A stretch of DNA of 64,000 nt from CAVPUA01 sp963828015. Lineage in GTDB: Bacteria; Actinomycetota; Actinomycetes; Mycobacteriales; Jatrophihabitantaceae. Below, piece by piece: positions 48,698 through 56,859 of the stretch (position 1 is its first letter; every line of letters starts with the position of its first letter). The position numbers and the translations under genes were made by a program. The stretch spans positions 186,001 to 250,000 of the forward strand of contig CAWHCD010000006.1 in the NCBI GenBank assembly GCA_963828015.1, given 5' to 3'. The notes below the pieces were generated by a model. That model ran no database searches, had not been told where the DNA came from, and worked only from the letters and a program-made list of their open reading frames with translations.

Positions 48698-48928
48698 ATG
48701 AAGATCAGCGTCAGCCTGCCGGATGAGGACCTGGCGATACTCGACGAGTTCGCCCGTGCGAGCGGCCTGCCCTCGAGGTCGGCCGCGCTGCAGCACGCGG
48801 TACGCATGCTCCGCCTGCCCGAGCTGGAGCAGGACTACGAGGCGGCCTGGGCCGAATGGGAGGCGTCTGAGGATCACGCCGCCTGGGAGACAACCGCGCC
48901 GGATGGGATCGTCGTTGCGGCGCGGTGA
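48698..48928 (+). CDS. Ribbon-helix-helix antitoxin (MazE-type)
   Basis: A 76-residue protein: the N-terminal MKISVSLPDEDLAILDEFAR and helix SRSAALQHAVRMLR form a ribbon-helix-helix DNA-binding domain, and an acidic C-terminal half (ELEQDYEAAWAEWEASEDHAAW) is the expected toxin-neutralising tail. The 3' end overlaps mazF by 26 bases. Autoregulation of the pair through this domain is usual. The start follows a -10 box by six bases. Confidence 0.87.
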   Translation: MKISVSLPDEDLAILDEFARASGLPSRSAALQHAVRMLRLPELEQDYEAAWAEWEASEDHAAWETTAPDGIVVAAR

Positions 48929-49268
48929 GATCCGCCTGGTCGATCTGGACCCGGTCCGCGGGAGTGAGGCCAACAAGCGACGCCCCGCGGTCATTGTCAG
49001 CAACGACCGGGCGAACTCGGTCGCGACGCGACTGGGGCGCGGCGTGGTCACTGTCGTGCCGGTCTCCAGCAACACCGATCGAGTCTTTGCTTTTCAGGCC
49101 TTCCTGCCTGCGGATAGCACCGGTCTTCGGCAGGACGGCAAAGCGCAGGCCGAGCAGGTCCGCTCCGTCGCCATCGAGCGGATGGGCGGCGTGTTAGGAC
49201 GAGTGCCGGCCCACGTCATGGCCGAACTCGATAAAGCGCTGCGGCTGCACCTGCACCTGCAGCTCTGA
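48903..49268 (+). CDS. mazF: MazF-family endoribonuclease toxin
   Basis: A 121-residue PemK/MazF-fold protein: LRRGEIRLVDLDPVRGSEANKRRPAVIVSNDRAN holds the conserved Arg and Ser-Glu loop, followed by VVTVVPVSSNTDRVFAFQAFL and AQAEQVRSVAIERMGGVLGRV. Cuts single-stranded RNA at short motifs; the specificity is unknown. ATG at 48903 overlaps the antitoxin; a TTG at 48915 is an alternative closer to the usual N-terminus. Such pairs are often acquired, but base composition here matches the neighbours. Confidence 0.88.
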   Translation: MGSSLRRGEIRLVDLDPVRGSEANKRRPAVIVSNDRANSVATRLGRGVVTVVPVSSNTDRVFAFQAFLPADSTGLRQDGKAQAEQVRSVAIERMGGVLGRVPAHVMAELDKALRLHLHLQL

Positions 49269-49301
49269 GCGGAGCGGGCAAGGCGCCCGGCCCGGCAAAA
49301 C

Positions 49302-49323
49302 TGTCGGACCGCCGTCCTAGCGT
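49302..49323 (+). promoter_or_regulatory. PafBC/RecA-NDp-like promoter of the small Cys-rich gene
   Basis: CTGTCGGAC, eight bases, TAGCGT fits tTGTCRgtg-N8-TAnnnT with exact spacing. The ATG at 49331 lies seven bases after the -10 box, so the transcript would be leaderless and DNA-damage responsive. Confidence 0.6.
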
Positions 49324-49330
49324 GCGAGCC

Positions 49331-49519
49331 ATGATCATCGACTGTGACACCTGCCTGGCGCGCGACGTCAGCTGCGACGATTGCGTCATCAATGTCCTGC
49401 TCAGCTCGCCGCCGCTTACGGCCACGGAGCTGGACGAGGAGGAGTTCGCCGCGCTGGGCTCCTTGGCTCAGGTGGGCTTGGTTCCGCCGCTACGACTGGT
49501 ACAAAAGCGGCCAGCCTGA
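49331..49519 (+). CDS. Small conserved cysteine-rich protein
   Basis: A 62-residue protein. The N-terminus MIIDCDTCLARDVSCDDC carries four cysteines in two CxxC-like pairs suited to Zn2+ or Fe-S binding, followed by LDEEEFAALGSLAQVGLVPPLR, a pattern recurring in small actinobacterial proteins of unknown function. An in-frame GTG at 49322 lies inside the -10 box, so ATG is preferred. It precedes the riboswitch-controlled cell-wall hydrolase gene in the same direction. Confidence 0.75.
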   Translation: MIIDCDTCLARDVSCDDCVINVLLSSPPLTATELDEEEFAALGSLAQVGLVPPLRLVQKRPA

Positions 49520-49710
49520 CAAACGCGGTGTCAGCTTTTCCACACATGCGGCGCGTGAGATTGATTCGGCAACCATTCCTCCCGTAACCTTTCCGAGACC
49601 TTCCGGTTAGCTGGTCCCCATACGGGGGTCCACTGGAAGATCACCGCCGAATCGCGCACGACACCGGCGGCGCCCGGCCAGCTTCATCGGCTCGGCGGCA
49701 GCGGTGTTGC

Positions 49711-49860
49711 GAACCGGGGACCCATGTAGTCCCTTGGGGTGAATCGGTGCGAGGGCTCGGTTTGGCAGCACCAACGTCGAATCGGTCGTCGTACTGTAGG
49801 GCTGCTTCCGGCCCGAACCCGTCAGCTAACTCGGTAGGCGGTTAACGGAAGAATGGGGTT
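49711..49860 (+). promoter_or_regulatory. ydaO-type c-di-AMP riboswitch ahead of the NlpC/P60 gene
   Basis: The leader contains the class signature blocks: CCTTGGGGTGAATCGG, TAGGGCTGCTTCCGG, CCCGAACCCGTCAGCTAAC and CGGTAGGCGG, in the normal order. GAACC near 49711 can pair with GGTTC near 49858 to close the basal stem. c-di-AMP-sensing ydaO elements control cell-wall hydrolase genes (rpf, NlpC/P60) in actinobacteria as OFF switches. The gap from 49520 to 49710 holds no gene but includes GGTCCCCATACGGGGGTCC at 49612, possibly part of the promoter or leader fold. Confidence 0.9.
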
Positions 49861-49869
49861 CTACCCACT

Positions 49870-50898
49870 GTGGTGATTCGTCAACCACGACGTACGCGCT
49901 TTGCCCTTCTAGCAATCGGTCTCGCCTTGGCCGCGACGGTGATCACGCCCGCCGTGGCCGGCGCCAGCCCGAGCACTGACACCGTCGCCTCGGTCACCAG
50001 CAAGCTGCGCGAAATCGCCCAGCAGAACGAGGCCTTGTCGGAGCAGATCAACGCGGCCACCATCAGCTTGGCCGCCAAGCAGGCCGCGTACGACACCGCG
50101 CAGGGTGTCGCCAACAACGCGGCCGCCGAGTTCGCGGCCGCCCGCGAGACCCTCAGGACGCTGCTGGCCACGCAGTACGAAGGGCCGGCGTTCAGCAGCA
50201 CCGGCGCATTGCTGAACAGCGCATCGGGGCAGAGCTACCTCGACCTGATCAGCAACCAGCACATGCTTGCCATTCATCGCTCCGACGTCCTGAGCGCGGT
50301 CACCCAGGCCCAGGCGGCCGCGACGGCCGCGACGACTGCCGCCAACACGCTGCTCGCCCAGTCCACCGCCGCCCTGGCCGCCCTCAAGGCGCAGCAGACG
50401 ACACTTGCGGCGGACTCGACCAAGTACCAGAACCTGTTGAGCACCCTTACCGCCGCGCAGAAGACGACCTACACCAACTACGACGCGCCCGCGCCGGCCC
50501 AGGTGGCCGCCCTTGCGGCGGCTCCGGTGAAGGCCAGTACGGCTGCCGCTCAGGCCGCGGTCGACTTCGCAATGGCCCAGGTCGGCAAGCCCTACGTCTA
50601 CGGCTCAGGCGGACCGAACAGCTATGACTGCTCCGGTCTGACGAGTGCCGCATGGCGGGCCGGTGGCATAGCGCTGCCGCACAACGCCGCCGCGCAGTAT
50701 GGCTATGGCACGCATATCGCGGAGTCCGCGCTGCAGCCCGGCGACCTGCTGTTCTTCTACCACCCGATCAGCCACGTCACGATCTACATCGGCAACGGAC
50801 TGATGGTCTCGGCCCCCACCTCCGGTGAATCGGTCAAGATCATCACGGTGGCCAGTTCGCAGAGCATCTACGTCGGTGCGACCAGCCTGACTGCCTAA
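49870..50898 (+). CDS. Secreted NlpC/P60 peptidoglycan hydrolase
   Basis: A 342-residue exported protein: signal peptide (about 1-32, cleavage near AGA-SPS), a long Ala/Gln-rich coiled-coil region (35-205) and a C-terminal NlpC/P60 domain with GKPYVYGSGGPNSYDCSGLT (Cys254) and ISHVTIYIG (His302). Cuts peptide stems (D-Glu to mDAP bond in related Rip proteins). Matches the Rv2190c-type gene upstream of pimB'. Two consecutive GTG codons could start it. The riboswitch implies control by c-di-AMP. Confidence 0.92.
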   Translation: MVIRQPRRTRFALLAIGLALAATVITPAVAGASPSTDTVASVTSKLREIAQQNEALSEQINAATISLAAKQAAYDTAQGVANNAAAEFAAARETLRTLLATQYEGPAFSSTGALLNSASGQSYLDLISNQHMLAIHRSDVLSAVTQAQAAATAATTAANTLLAQSTAALAALKAQQTTLAADSTKYQNLLSTLTAAQKTTYTNYDAPAPAQVAALAAAPVKASTAAAQAAVDFAMAQVGKPYVYGSGGPNSYDCSGLTSAAWRAGGIALPHNAAAQYGYGTHIAESALQPGDLLFFYHPISHVTIYIGNGLMVSAPTSGESVKIITVASSQSIYVGATSLTA

Positions 50899-50916
50899 CC
50901 CCAGTTCCTGCGCTCA

Positions 50917-52050
50917 ATGACCCGCAGGACTCTGGTCGTCACGAACGACTTCCCGCCCCGCCAGGGCGGTATCCAGTCCTTCGTGCATGAGGTGCTGATC
51001 CGCCAGCCGGCGGATTCGGTGGTCGTCTACGCCTCGGACTACGAGGGTTCAGCGGCCTTCGACGCCCAGTTGGACTTTCCGGTGCTGCGCCATCCTCATG
51101 GGCTGCTGGTCCCGACCCCGGCGGTGCGCACCCGGGTTACCCGGGCGCTGCGCGACTACGACTGCGAGGCGGTCTGGTTCGGGGCGGCGGCCCCGCTTGG
51201 CCTGCTCGCGCCGGCGCTGCGGGCGGCCGGGGCCACCCGGCTGGTGGCGACCACGCACGGGCACGAGGTCGGCTGGGCGATGTTGCCCGGCGGGCGGGCC
51301 GCGCTGCGCCGGATCGCCCGGGGCTGCGACGTCATCACCTACCTTGGGCAGTACACCCGCAGCCGACTCGCTCCGGTGGTTGGTAATCGGGCCGAACTCG
51401 TCGCGCTGGCCCCCGGCGTGGACGTCGACGCGTTCACCCCAACCGTCGACGGATCGGCCGTGCGTGCCCGCTCGGGCCTCACCGGCCGGCCGGTGATCGT
51501 GTGCGTGTCCCGGCTCGTGCCCCGCAAGGGCCAGGACACCCTCATCCGGGTGCTCCCGGCCGTGCGCCAGGCGGTACCCGGCACGAGCCTGTTGCTGGTG
51601 GGCCGTGGTCCCTACCGCGCCGAGCTCGAGCGGTTGGCCGCGCAGTACGGCGTCAGCGAGCACGTGGTCTTTGCCGGTGGGGTCGATCACGCCGAGCTGC
51701 CGGCCCATTTTGCGGCCGGGGACGTCTTCGCCATGCCGTGCCGGACCCGCCGGCGGGGCCTGGACGTCGAGGGCCTGGGCATCGTCTACCTCGAGGCCTC
51801 GGCCGCCGGCCGGCCGGTGATCGCGGGGGACTCGGGCGGGGCACCGGACGCCGTGCTCGAGGGCGAGACCGGTTTCGTGGTCAGTGACGCGAACGCCCTG
51901 ACCGGCCGGCTGATCGAGCTGCTCCGTGACCCGGCGCAGCGGGCGCGACTGGGGGCAGCCGGACGGGCGTGGGTCGAGCGCGAGTGGCGGTGGGAGCTGA
52001 TCGCGGCCCGGCTACGCGGCCTGCTCGAGGGCGGCGCGGCCGAACACTAG
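50917..52050 (+). CDS. pimB: Phosphatidylinositol mannosyltransferase PimB'
   Basis: GT4 glycosyltransferase, 377 residues, expected to add the second mannose (alpha-1,6) to phosphatidylinositol monomannoside using GDP-mannose at the inner membrane face. Motifs: VVTNDFPPRQGGIQSFVHEV at the N-terminus, THGHEVGW, the nucleotide-sugar site VSRLVPRKGQDTLI and the EX7E motif in EGLGIVYLEASAAGRPVI. Position after the NlpC/P60 gene equals Rv2188c. The 3' end overlaps the converging fadD15 by 39 bases. Confidence 0.93.
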   Translation: MTRRTLVVTNDFPPRQGGIQSFVHEVLIRQPADSVVVYASDYEGSAAFDAQLDFPVLRHPHGLLVPTPAVRTRVTRALRDYDCEAVWFGAAAPLGLLAPALRAAGATRLVATTHGHEVGWAMLPGGRAALRRIARGCDVITYLGQYTRSRLAPVVGNRAELVALAPGVDVDAFTPTVDGSAVRARSGLTGRPVIVCVSRLVPRKGQDTLIRVLPAVRQAVPGTSLLLVGRGPYRAELERLAAQYGVSEHVVFAGGVDHAELPAHFAAGDVFAMPCRTRRRGLDVEGLGIVYLEASAAGRPVIAGDSGGAPDAVLEGETGFVVSDANALTGRLIELLRDPAQRARLGAAGRAWVEREWRWELIAARLRGLLEGGAAEH

Positions 52051-53853
52051 GTGCGAGTAGAGCTCGCGAATCTGTTCGGCGAACTCCTGGCTGCACGACG
52101 TTGCGCTTGACCTTCAGCGACGGCGTGATCTGCCCGCCCGCCTCGGTCCAGTCCTCGGGCAGGATGGCGAACTTCTTGATCGCCTCGGCGTGGCTGACCG
52201 CGCGGTTGCCGTCATCGACGGCCAGTTGGATCTCTGCGTGCAGCTGCGGGTCGTCGACGAGGTCGGCCAAGGCGGTCGTCGGCGGGCGTCCGGCCTTCTG
52301 CCAGCCATTGCGGGAAGGCGTCCGGGTCGATGGTGATCAAGCGCGGCGATGTAGGGCTGTTGATCGCCGACGACCAGACACTGGCTGACCAGCCAGTGAG
52401 CGCGCACCCGGTCCTCGAGCACCGCGGGCGCGACGTTCTTGCCCGCAGCGGTAATGATGATCTCCTTCTTGCGACCGGTGATCTGGATGTAGCCGTCGTC
52501 GTCGAGTTCGCCGATGTCCCCGGTGTGGAACCAGCCCTCGCCGTCGATCGCCGCCGCCGTGGCCGGCGTCGTTGTTCCAGTAGCCGCCGAACACCACGCC
52601 GCCCTTGACCAGCAGTTCGCCGTCATCGGCTATCGCGCACGGTGGCGCCACCGATCGGACGACCGACCGTGCCGATCTCGCAGCGCATCCGGACGGTTCA
52701 CCGCGATCCCGGCGGTCGTCTCGGTCAAGCCATAGCCCTCGTAGACGGTGAGACCGACCCCGCGGAAGAAGTGACCCAGCCGAGTGCCGAGGGGAGCACC
52801 GCCGGAGATGGCCGAGTCGCAGTTGCCGCCGAGGGCGTGGCGCAGCTTGACGTAGACGAGCCGGTCGAACAGTGCGTGCTCGGCCTGCACCCGCCGCGGC
52901 ACCGATCCGGCCGATAGCCCCTCGGAGTACCGAATGGCGACCTGCTCGGCCCGGTCGAAGATCCGTCCCTTGGCCGCGCCGCCGGCTCGGGCCTGCTGTT
53001 TGGCCCCGTTGTAGACCTTCTCGAACACGCGCGGCACGCTCAGGACGAAGCTCGGCTTGAACTCGCCCAGATCGACCAGCAGGTTCTTGACGTCGGCGGC
53101 GTGACCAAGGGTGCAGCCATAGGCCAGCGCGCCGAACTCGACCACCCGTCCGAACACATGGGCCAGCGGCAGGAACAGCAGCGTGGAGCTGGTCGAGTTG
53201 AACAACGTGCTCAACGCGTCCTGGAGTTCGACGACCTCGGCGATGAAGTTGCCGTGGGTGAGCAGGCAGCCTTTGGGGCGCCCGGTGGTGCCCGACGTGT
53301 ACAGGATCGACGCGGCGTCGGACGGGGTGGTGGCGGTGCGGCGGGCATGAACGATCTCTGGAGCGGTATCGGCACCGGCGTCCACCAGCGTCTTGAGCGA
53401 GTCGCCGTCGAAGCGCCAGATCGTCAGCAGTTCGGGGGTCGTCGACCGGACCGAGTCGATGATTCGCTCGTGCTCGGTAGTTTCGGCGAAGCAGGCGGTG
53501 GCTCCGGAGTCGGACAAGATCCACTGCACCTGCTCGGCGCTCGAGGTCTCATAGATCGGCACGACGATGGCCCCGATAGCCAGCAGGGCCATGTCGGCCA
53601 GGGTCCATTCGTAGCGCGTATTGCTCATGATCGCGACGCGGTCACCGGGGCCGATGTCCGATGCGATCAAGCCGCGAGCCAGGTCGAGGACCTGGTCGGC
53701 GAACGCCTGTGAGCTGACGTCGTGCCAGCCGTCGGACTCCCGGCGCCGCAGCGCGATGTGCGCGGGGCGGGTCTGCGCGTTGTTGAACACGAAGTCGGAG
53801 GCGTTGCGCAGCGTCGTGCCGGTCGCGTTGCTGGCCACGGTGAGTTCGCGCAC
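52012..53853 (-). pseudogene. fadD15: Long-chain acyl-CoA synthetase, FadD15 type, with six frameshifts
   Basis: AMP-forming fatty-acyl-CoA synthetase. The first 390 codons are intact: ILYTSGTTGRPKGCLLTHGN for ATP binding and YEGYGLTETTAGIAVNRPDALR. Then single extra bases at about 52677, 52634, 52565, 52340, 52297 and 52090 break the frame; removing them restores IGTVGRPIGGATVRIADDGE, GWFHTGDIGELDDDGY, GRKKEIIITAAGKNVAP and SLKVKRNVV, ending LEQAA at 52012, for about 611 residues (FadD15 of M. tuberculosis is 600). Protein conservation is undiminished, so these look like uncorrected insertions in the sequence. The GTG start follows AAAGGA. Confidence 0.88.
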
Positions 53854-53914
53854 GCGAGGGCGTCCTTTCTGACGGTTGGTGTCACACGGTAGTCCGGTGC
53901 CGGGCCAAACTGGG

Positions 53915-53920
53915 TAGCCT
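53915..53920 (+). promoter_or_regulatory. -10 box of the leaderless SRPBCC-ArsA operon
   Basis: TAGCCT ends seven bases before the ATG at 53928. Confidence 0.5.
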
Positions 53921-53927
53921 CTGCTGC

Positions 53928-54368
53928 ATGCCCGACCAGTCCACCCAGTCGATCCGCGTCGACGCGCCCGCGGCGGCGGTCATGGCGGTGATCGCTGACT
54001 TCGGGGCGTATCCGACCTGGACCGGCTCGGTGAAGAGCGCCGACGTATTGGAGGCCGGGCCCGACGGGCGGGCCAAGCGGGTGGCGTTCACCCTCGACGC
54101 CGGAATCCTGAAGGACGCCTACGAGCTCGACTACGTCTGGAGCGGTGACGACCGGGTGGAGTGGACGTTGGTGAAGGGCCAGATGCAGAAGGCCCAACAC
54201 GGCTCCTACACCCTGGTCGCGGCCGGGGACGGGACTGATGTCACGTACTCCCTCGCGGTCGACCTGGCCATTCCGATGCTCGGCATGCTCAAGCGCAAGG
54301 CCGAGAAGGTCATCATGGACACCGCCCTCAAGGAGCTGAAGCGGCGCGTCGAGTCGTTGGCGGCCTGA
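53928..54368 (+). CDS. SRPBCC (START-like) lipid-binding family protein
   Basis: A 146-residue helix-grip protein (Polyketide_cyc/SRPBCC): SIRVDAPAAAVMAVIADFGAYPTW at the start and the long C-terminal helix MLKRKAEKVIMDTALKELKRRVESL. Such folds bind hydrophobic ligands; none is indicated here. First gene of an operon with the ArsA-like ATPase (one-base overlap, TGATG) and a CxxC protein, corresponding to Rv2185c-Rv2184c-Rv2183c in M. tuberculosis. Confidence 0.9.
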   Translation: MPDQSTQSIRVDAPAAAVMAVIADFGAYPTWTGSVKSADVLEAGPDGRAKRVAFTLDAGILKDAYELDYVWSGDDRVEWTLVKGQMQKAQHGSYTLVAAGDGTDVTYSLAVDLAIPMLGMLKRKAEKVIMDTALKELKRRVESLAA

Positions 54369-55573
54369 TGCGCATCCTGCTGTTCACGGGCAAGGGTGGC
54401 GTCGGCAAGACCACGAGCGCCACCGCGACCGCGCTGCGGCTGGCCGATCGTGGCTGCAAGACCTTGCTGCTGTCCACCGACGCCGCCCATTCGGTCGCGG
54501 ACGCGCTCGGGGTGGCCCTGAGCGGTGAGCCGACCGAGATCGCGCCGGCCCTGTGGGCGGTGGAGCTCGACGCCCAGCAGCGGTTGGAGGCCGCCTGGTC
54601 GGGCGTTCAGCAGTACCTGCTGCAGCTGCTCGACCGCAGCGGCGTCGATCCGGTCGTGGCCGAGGAACTGACGGTATTGCCCGGGGTCGAGGAGGTGCTC
54701 GCCCTGCTCGCGGTTCGCGACCTGGCCCGGTCGGGGCAATGGGATGCGCTGGTCCTGGACTGCGCGCCCACGGCGGAGACCCTGCGCCTGCTGGCCCTGC
54801 CCGAGGCGTTGGGCTGGTATCTCGCCAAGATCATGCCGACGCATCGCCAGTTGGCTCGCAGCATGCGTCCGTTCGCCACTCTGCTCGGGCGGGGCGAAGC
54901 GCTGCCGCCGGACAGCCTGTTCGCCGCCGTCCTGAGCCTGATGGAGGAGCTGGGCGCGGTCCGCGAGCTGCTCAGCGATCCGGCCATCACCTCGGTGCGC
55001 CTGGTCCTGACCCCGGAAGCGGTTGTGACGGCCGAGGCCCGCCGAACGTTCACGGCGTTGAGCCTCTATGGCTACGAGGTCGACCTGGTCGTGGCCAACC
55101 GGGTCTTCCCGCCCGCCAATGACGGGTGGCAGCAGGGCTGGGTACGCGCTCAGCAGGTCCAACTGGGCGAGCTGCGCGAGTCCTTCGCCGGCATCGACGT
55201 TCGAGAGCTGGCCTACGCACCGGCCGAGCCGGTCGGGGTCGAGTCGTTGCGCGCGCTGGCGCAGGAGCTCTACGGCCCGCTTCCCGGCCGCGACCCGGCG
55301 GCGGTGACGCCGGGCGGACCGTTGCTCCGCGTCGAACCTGACGGAGCGGATTTCATCTTGTGCCAGCGGCTGCCGCTGGCCCCGGCCGGAACGGTCGAGG
55401 CGGCCCGGGTCGGCGACGATCTCGTGCTCACCGTCGGCGGGTACCGGCGGGTGCTCGCCCTACCCAGTGTGTTGCGGCGCTGCCAGGTGGTCGCCGGCGC
55501 GGTTGAGGACACCGAACTTCGGGTGCGTTTTCGGCGCGACCCGGCCCATTGGCCGCGAGAGGATCCCCGATGA
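54368..55573 (+). CDS. ArsA/Get3-like ATPase
   Basis: A 401-residue P-loop ATPase of the ArsA/GET3 family: deviant Walker A FTGKGGVGKTTSATATAL, switch I LLSTDAAHSVADALG and switch II DCAPTAETLRLLALP. A C-terminal beta domain (about 300-395) resembles the small ArsA_HSP20-like domain. The arsenite-binding cysteines of ArsA are absent, so arsenic export is unlikely; a role in targeting or membrane protein handling is inferred from Get3. Coupled on both sides by overlapping stop/start codons. Confidence 0.9.
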   Translation: MRILLFTGKGGVGKTTSATATALRLADRGCKTLLLSTDAAHSVADALGVALSGEPTEIAPALWAVELDAQQRLEAAWSGVQQYLLQLLDRSGVDPVVAEELTVLPGVEEVLALLAVRDLARSGQWDALVLDCAPTAETLRLLALPEALGWYLAKIMPTHRQLARSMRPFATLLGRGEALPPDSLFAAVLSLMEELGAVRELLSDPAITSVRLVLTPEAVVTAEARRTFTALSLYGYEVDLVVANRVFPPANDGWQQGWVRAQQVQLGELRESFAGIDVRELAYAPAEPVGVESLRALAQELYGPLPGRDPAAVTPGGPLLRVEPDGADFILCQRLPLAPAGTVEAARVGDDLVLTVGGYRRVLALPSVLRRCQVVAGAVEDTELRVRFRRDPAHWPREDPR

Positions 55574-55890
55574 CTTCCCCGCACACGCACGACTTCGGCC
55601 CGGTCGGTGAGGAGGCGGCCAAGTTGCTCGAGGCGGTGCAGGGCTGGGCCCGCACGACGTTCGGCGAGGGGGCGAACGCGCGCATCGCCACCGGAGGCCC
55701 GGACTGCGAGTGGTGCCCGGTCTGTCAGCTCGTGGCGGCCCTGCGCGGTGAACGTCCCGAACTGACGGAGAAGATCGTCGAAGCCGGGTCGACCCTCATG
55801 ATCGCCTTGCGGGCGCTGCTGAACCCGCCGCCCCCGGCCGGTGACGCGGCCCAGCCGCGGGTACAGCGCATCGACCTGGACGAGACGTGA
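55570..55890 (+). CDS. Conserved CxxCxxC-containing protein of the ArsA-like operon
   Basis: A 106-residue protein with GGPDCEWCPVCQLVAALRGERPE, a compact cysteine cluster suited to metal or Fe-S binding, within a helical context. Corresponds in position to Rv2183c; function unknown. The ATG overlaps the stop of the ATPase gene (ATGA) and its own stop overlaps the ROK kinase start (GTGA), so four consecutive genes are translationally coupled. Confidence 0.85.
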   Translation: MTSPHTHDFGPVGEEAAKLLEAVQGWARTTFGEGANARIATGGPDCEWCPVCQLVAALRGERPELTEKIVEAGSTLMIALRALLNPPPPAGDAAQPRVQRIDLDET

Positions 55891-56834
55891 GCCTGGCCAT
55901 CGGGGTCGATATCGGCGGTACCAAGGTTGCGGCCGGCGTGGTCGATGCCGGGGGCGCGATCATCGACCTCGAACGCCGGGCCACCCCCAGCTTCGACGCG
56001 GCCGAGACCGAACGCGTGATCGCCGAGGTGGTGCAGACCCTGGCCGCCCGGCACGAGGTCGTCGCCGTCGGTATCGGTGCCGCCGGCTGGATCGCCAACG
56101 ACCGCGCGACGGTGCTGTTCTCGCCGCACCTGGCCTGGCGCAACGAGCCGCTGCGGGCGGCCCTGAGCGACCGGATCGGCGCACCGGTGTTCGTCGACAA
56201 CGATGCCAATGCCGCCGCCTGGGCCGAGTATCGGTTCGGGGCCGCGCGAGGTGCTCGGGTCGCCGTCTGCATCACCCTGGGCACCGGCATTGGTGGGGGG
56301 TTGGTGATCGACGGTGAGGTCTATCGGGGCGCCTTTGGAGTGGGCGCCGAGTACGGGCACATGGCCATCGTTCCCGACGGTCGCCGCTGCGCCTGCGGCA
56401 ACCGGGGCTGCTGGGAGATGTATGCCTCGGGCCGCGCGCTGGCCCGCGATGCCCGGGAGCTCGCCGATGTCTCGCCGGTGGCGGCCCACCGTCTGCTCGA
56501 ACTCGCCGGCGGCCACTTCGACGGGTTGACCGGGCCCGTGGTCACCCAGGCGGCCCGGGAGGGCGACCCGGCCGCGGTCGAGATCTACACGACGATGGGC
56601 CAGTGGCTCGGACGCGGACTGGCCAACCTGGCCGCGGTGCTGGACCCCGACGTCTTCGTGATCGGCGGCGGTGTATCGGCGGCCGGTGACCTGCTGATCG
56701 CGCCGGCGCGCGACACCTTTCGCGGCGGACTGACCGGTCGCGGCTTCCGCCCGGTCGCCGACGTACTGCCCGCCGCGCTCGGCCCGGATGCCGGCTTGGT
56801 CGGCGCGGCCGACCTGGCGCGGTTGTCGGTCTGA
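55887..56834 (+). CDS. glk: ROK-family glucokinase
   Basis: A 315-residue ROK sugar kinase: IGVDIGGTKVAAGVVD (phosphate loop), VFVDNDANAAAWAEYRFG with the catalytic Asp, TLGTGIGGGLVIDGE, EYGHMAIV and the zinc-binding CACGNRGCWEMYASG. ATP-dependent glucokinase is the most common activity for this subgroup; a transcription factor is unlikely because no DNA-binding domain is present. Start coupled to the preceding gene. Confidence 0.9.
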   Translation: MSLAIGVDIGGTKVAAGVVDAGGAIIDLERRATPSFDAAETERVIAEVVQTLAARHEVVAVGIGAAGWIANDRATVLFSPHLAWRNEPLRAALSDRIGAPVFVDNDANAAAWAEYRFGAARGARVAVCITLGTGIGGGLVIDGEVYRGAFGVGAEYGHMAIVPDGRRCACGNRGCWEMYASGRALARDARELADVSPVAAHRLLELAGGHFDGLTGPVVTQAAREGDPAAVEIYTTMGQWLGRGLANLAAVLDPDVFVIGGGVSAAGDLLIAPARDTFRGGLTGRGFRPVADVLPAALGPDAGLVGAADLARLSV

Positions 56835-56859
56835 GCCGAGCTGCCAGAATCAACCCATC

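Noticed and set aside
52337..53524. A 395-codon minus-strand frame within fadD15
   Set aside because: Its start is in a wrong frame of fadD15; only short pieces coincide with the true frame between insertions.
54368..55573. Arsenite-pumping ATPase assignment
   Set aside because: The arsenite-binding cysteines and any arsB or arsR neighbour are absent; Get3-like function fits better.
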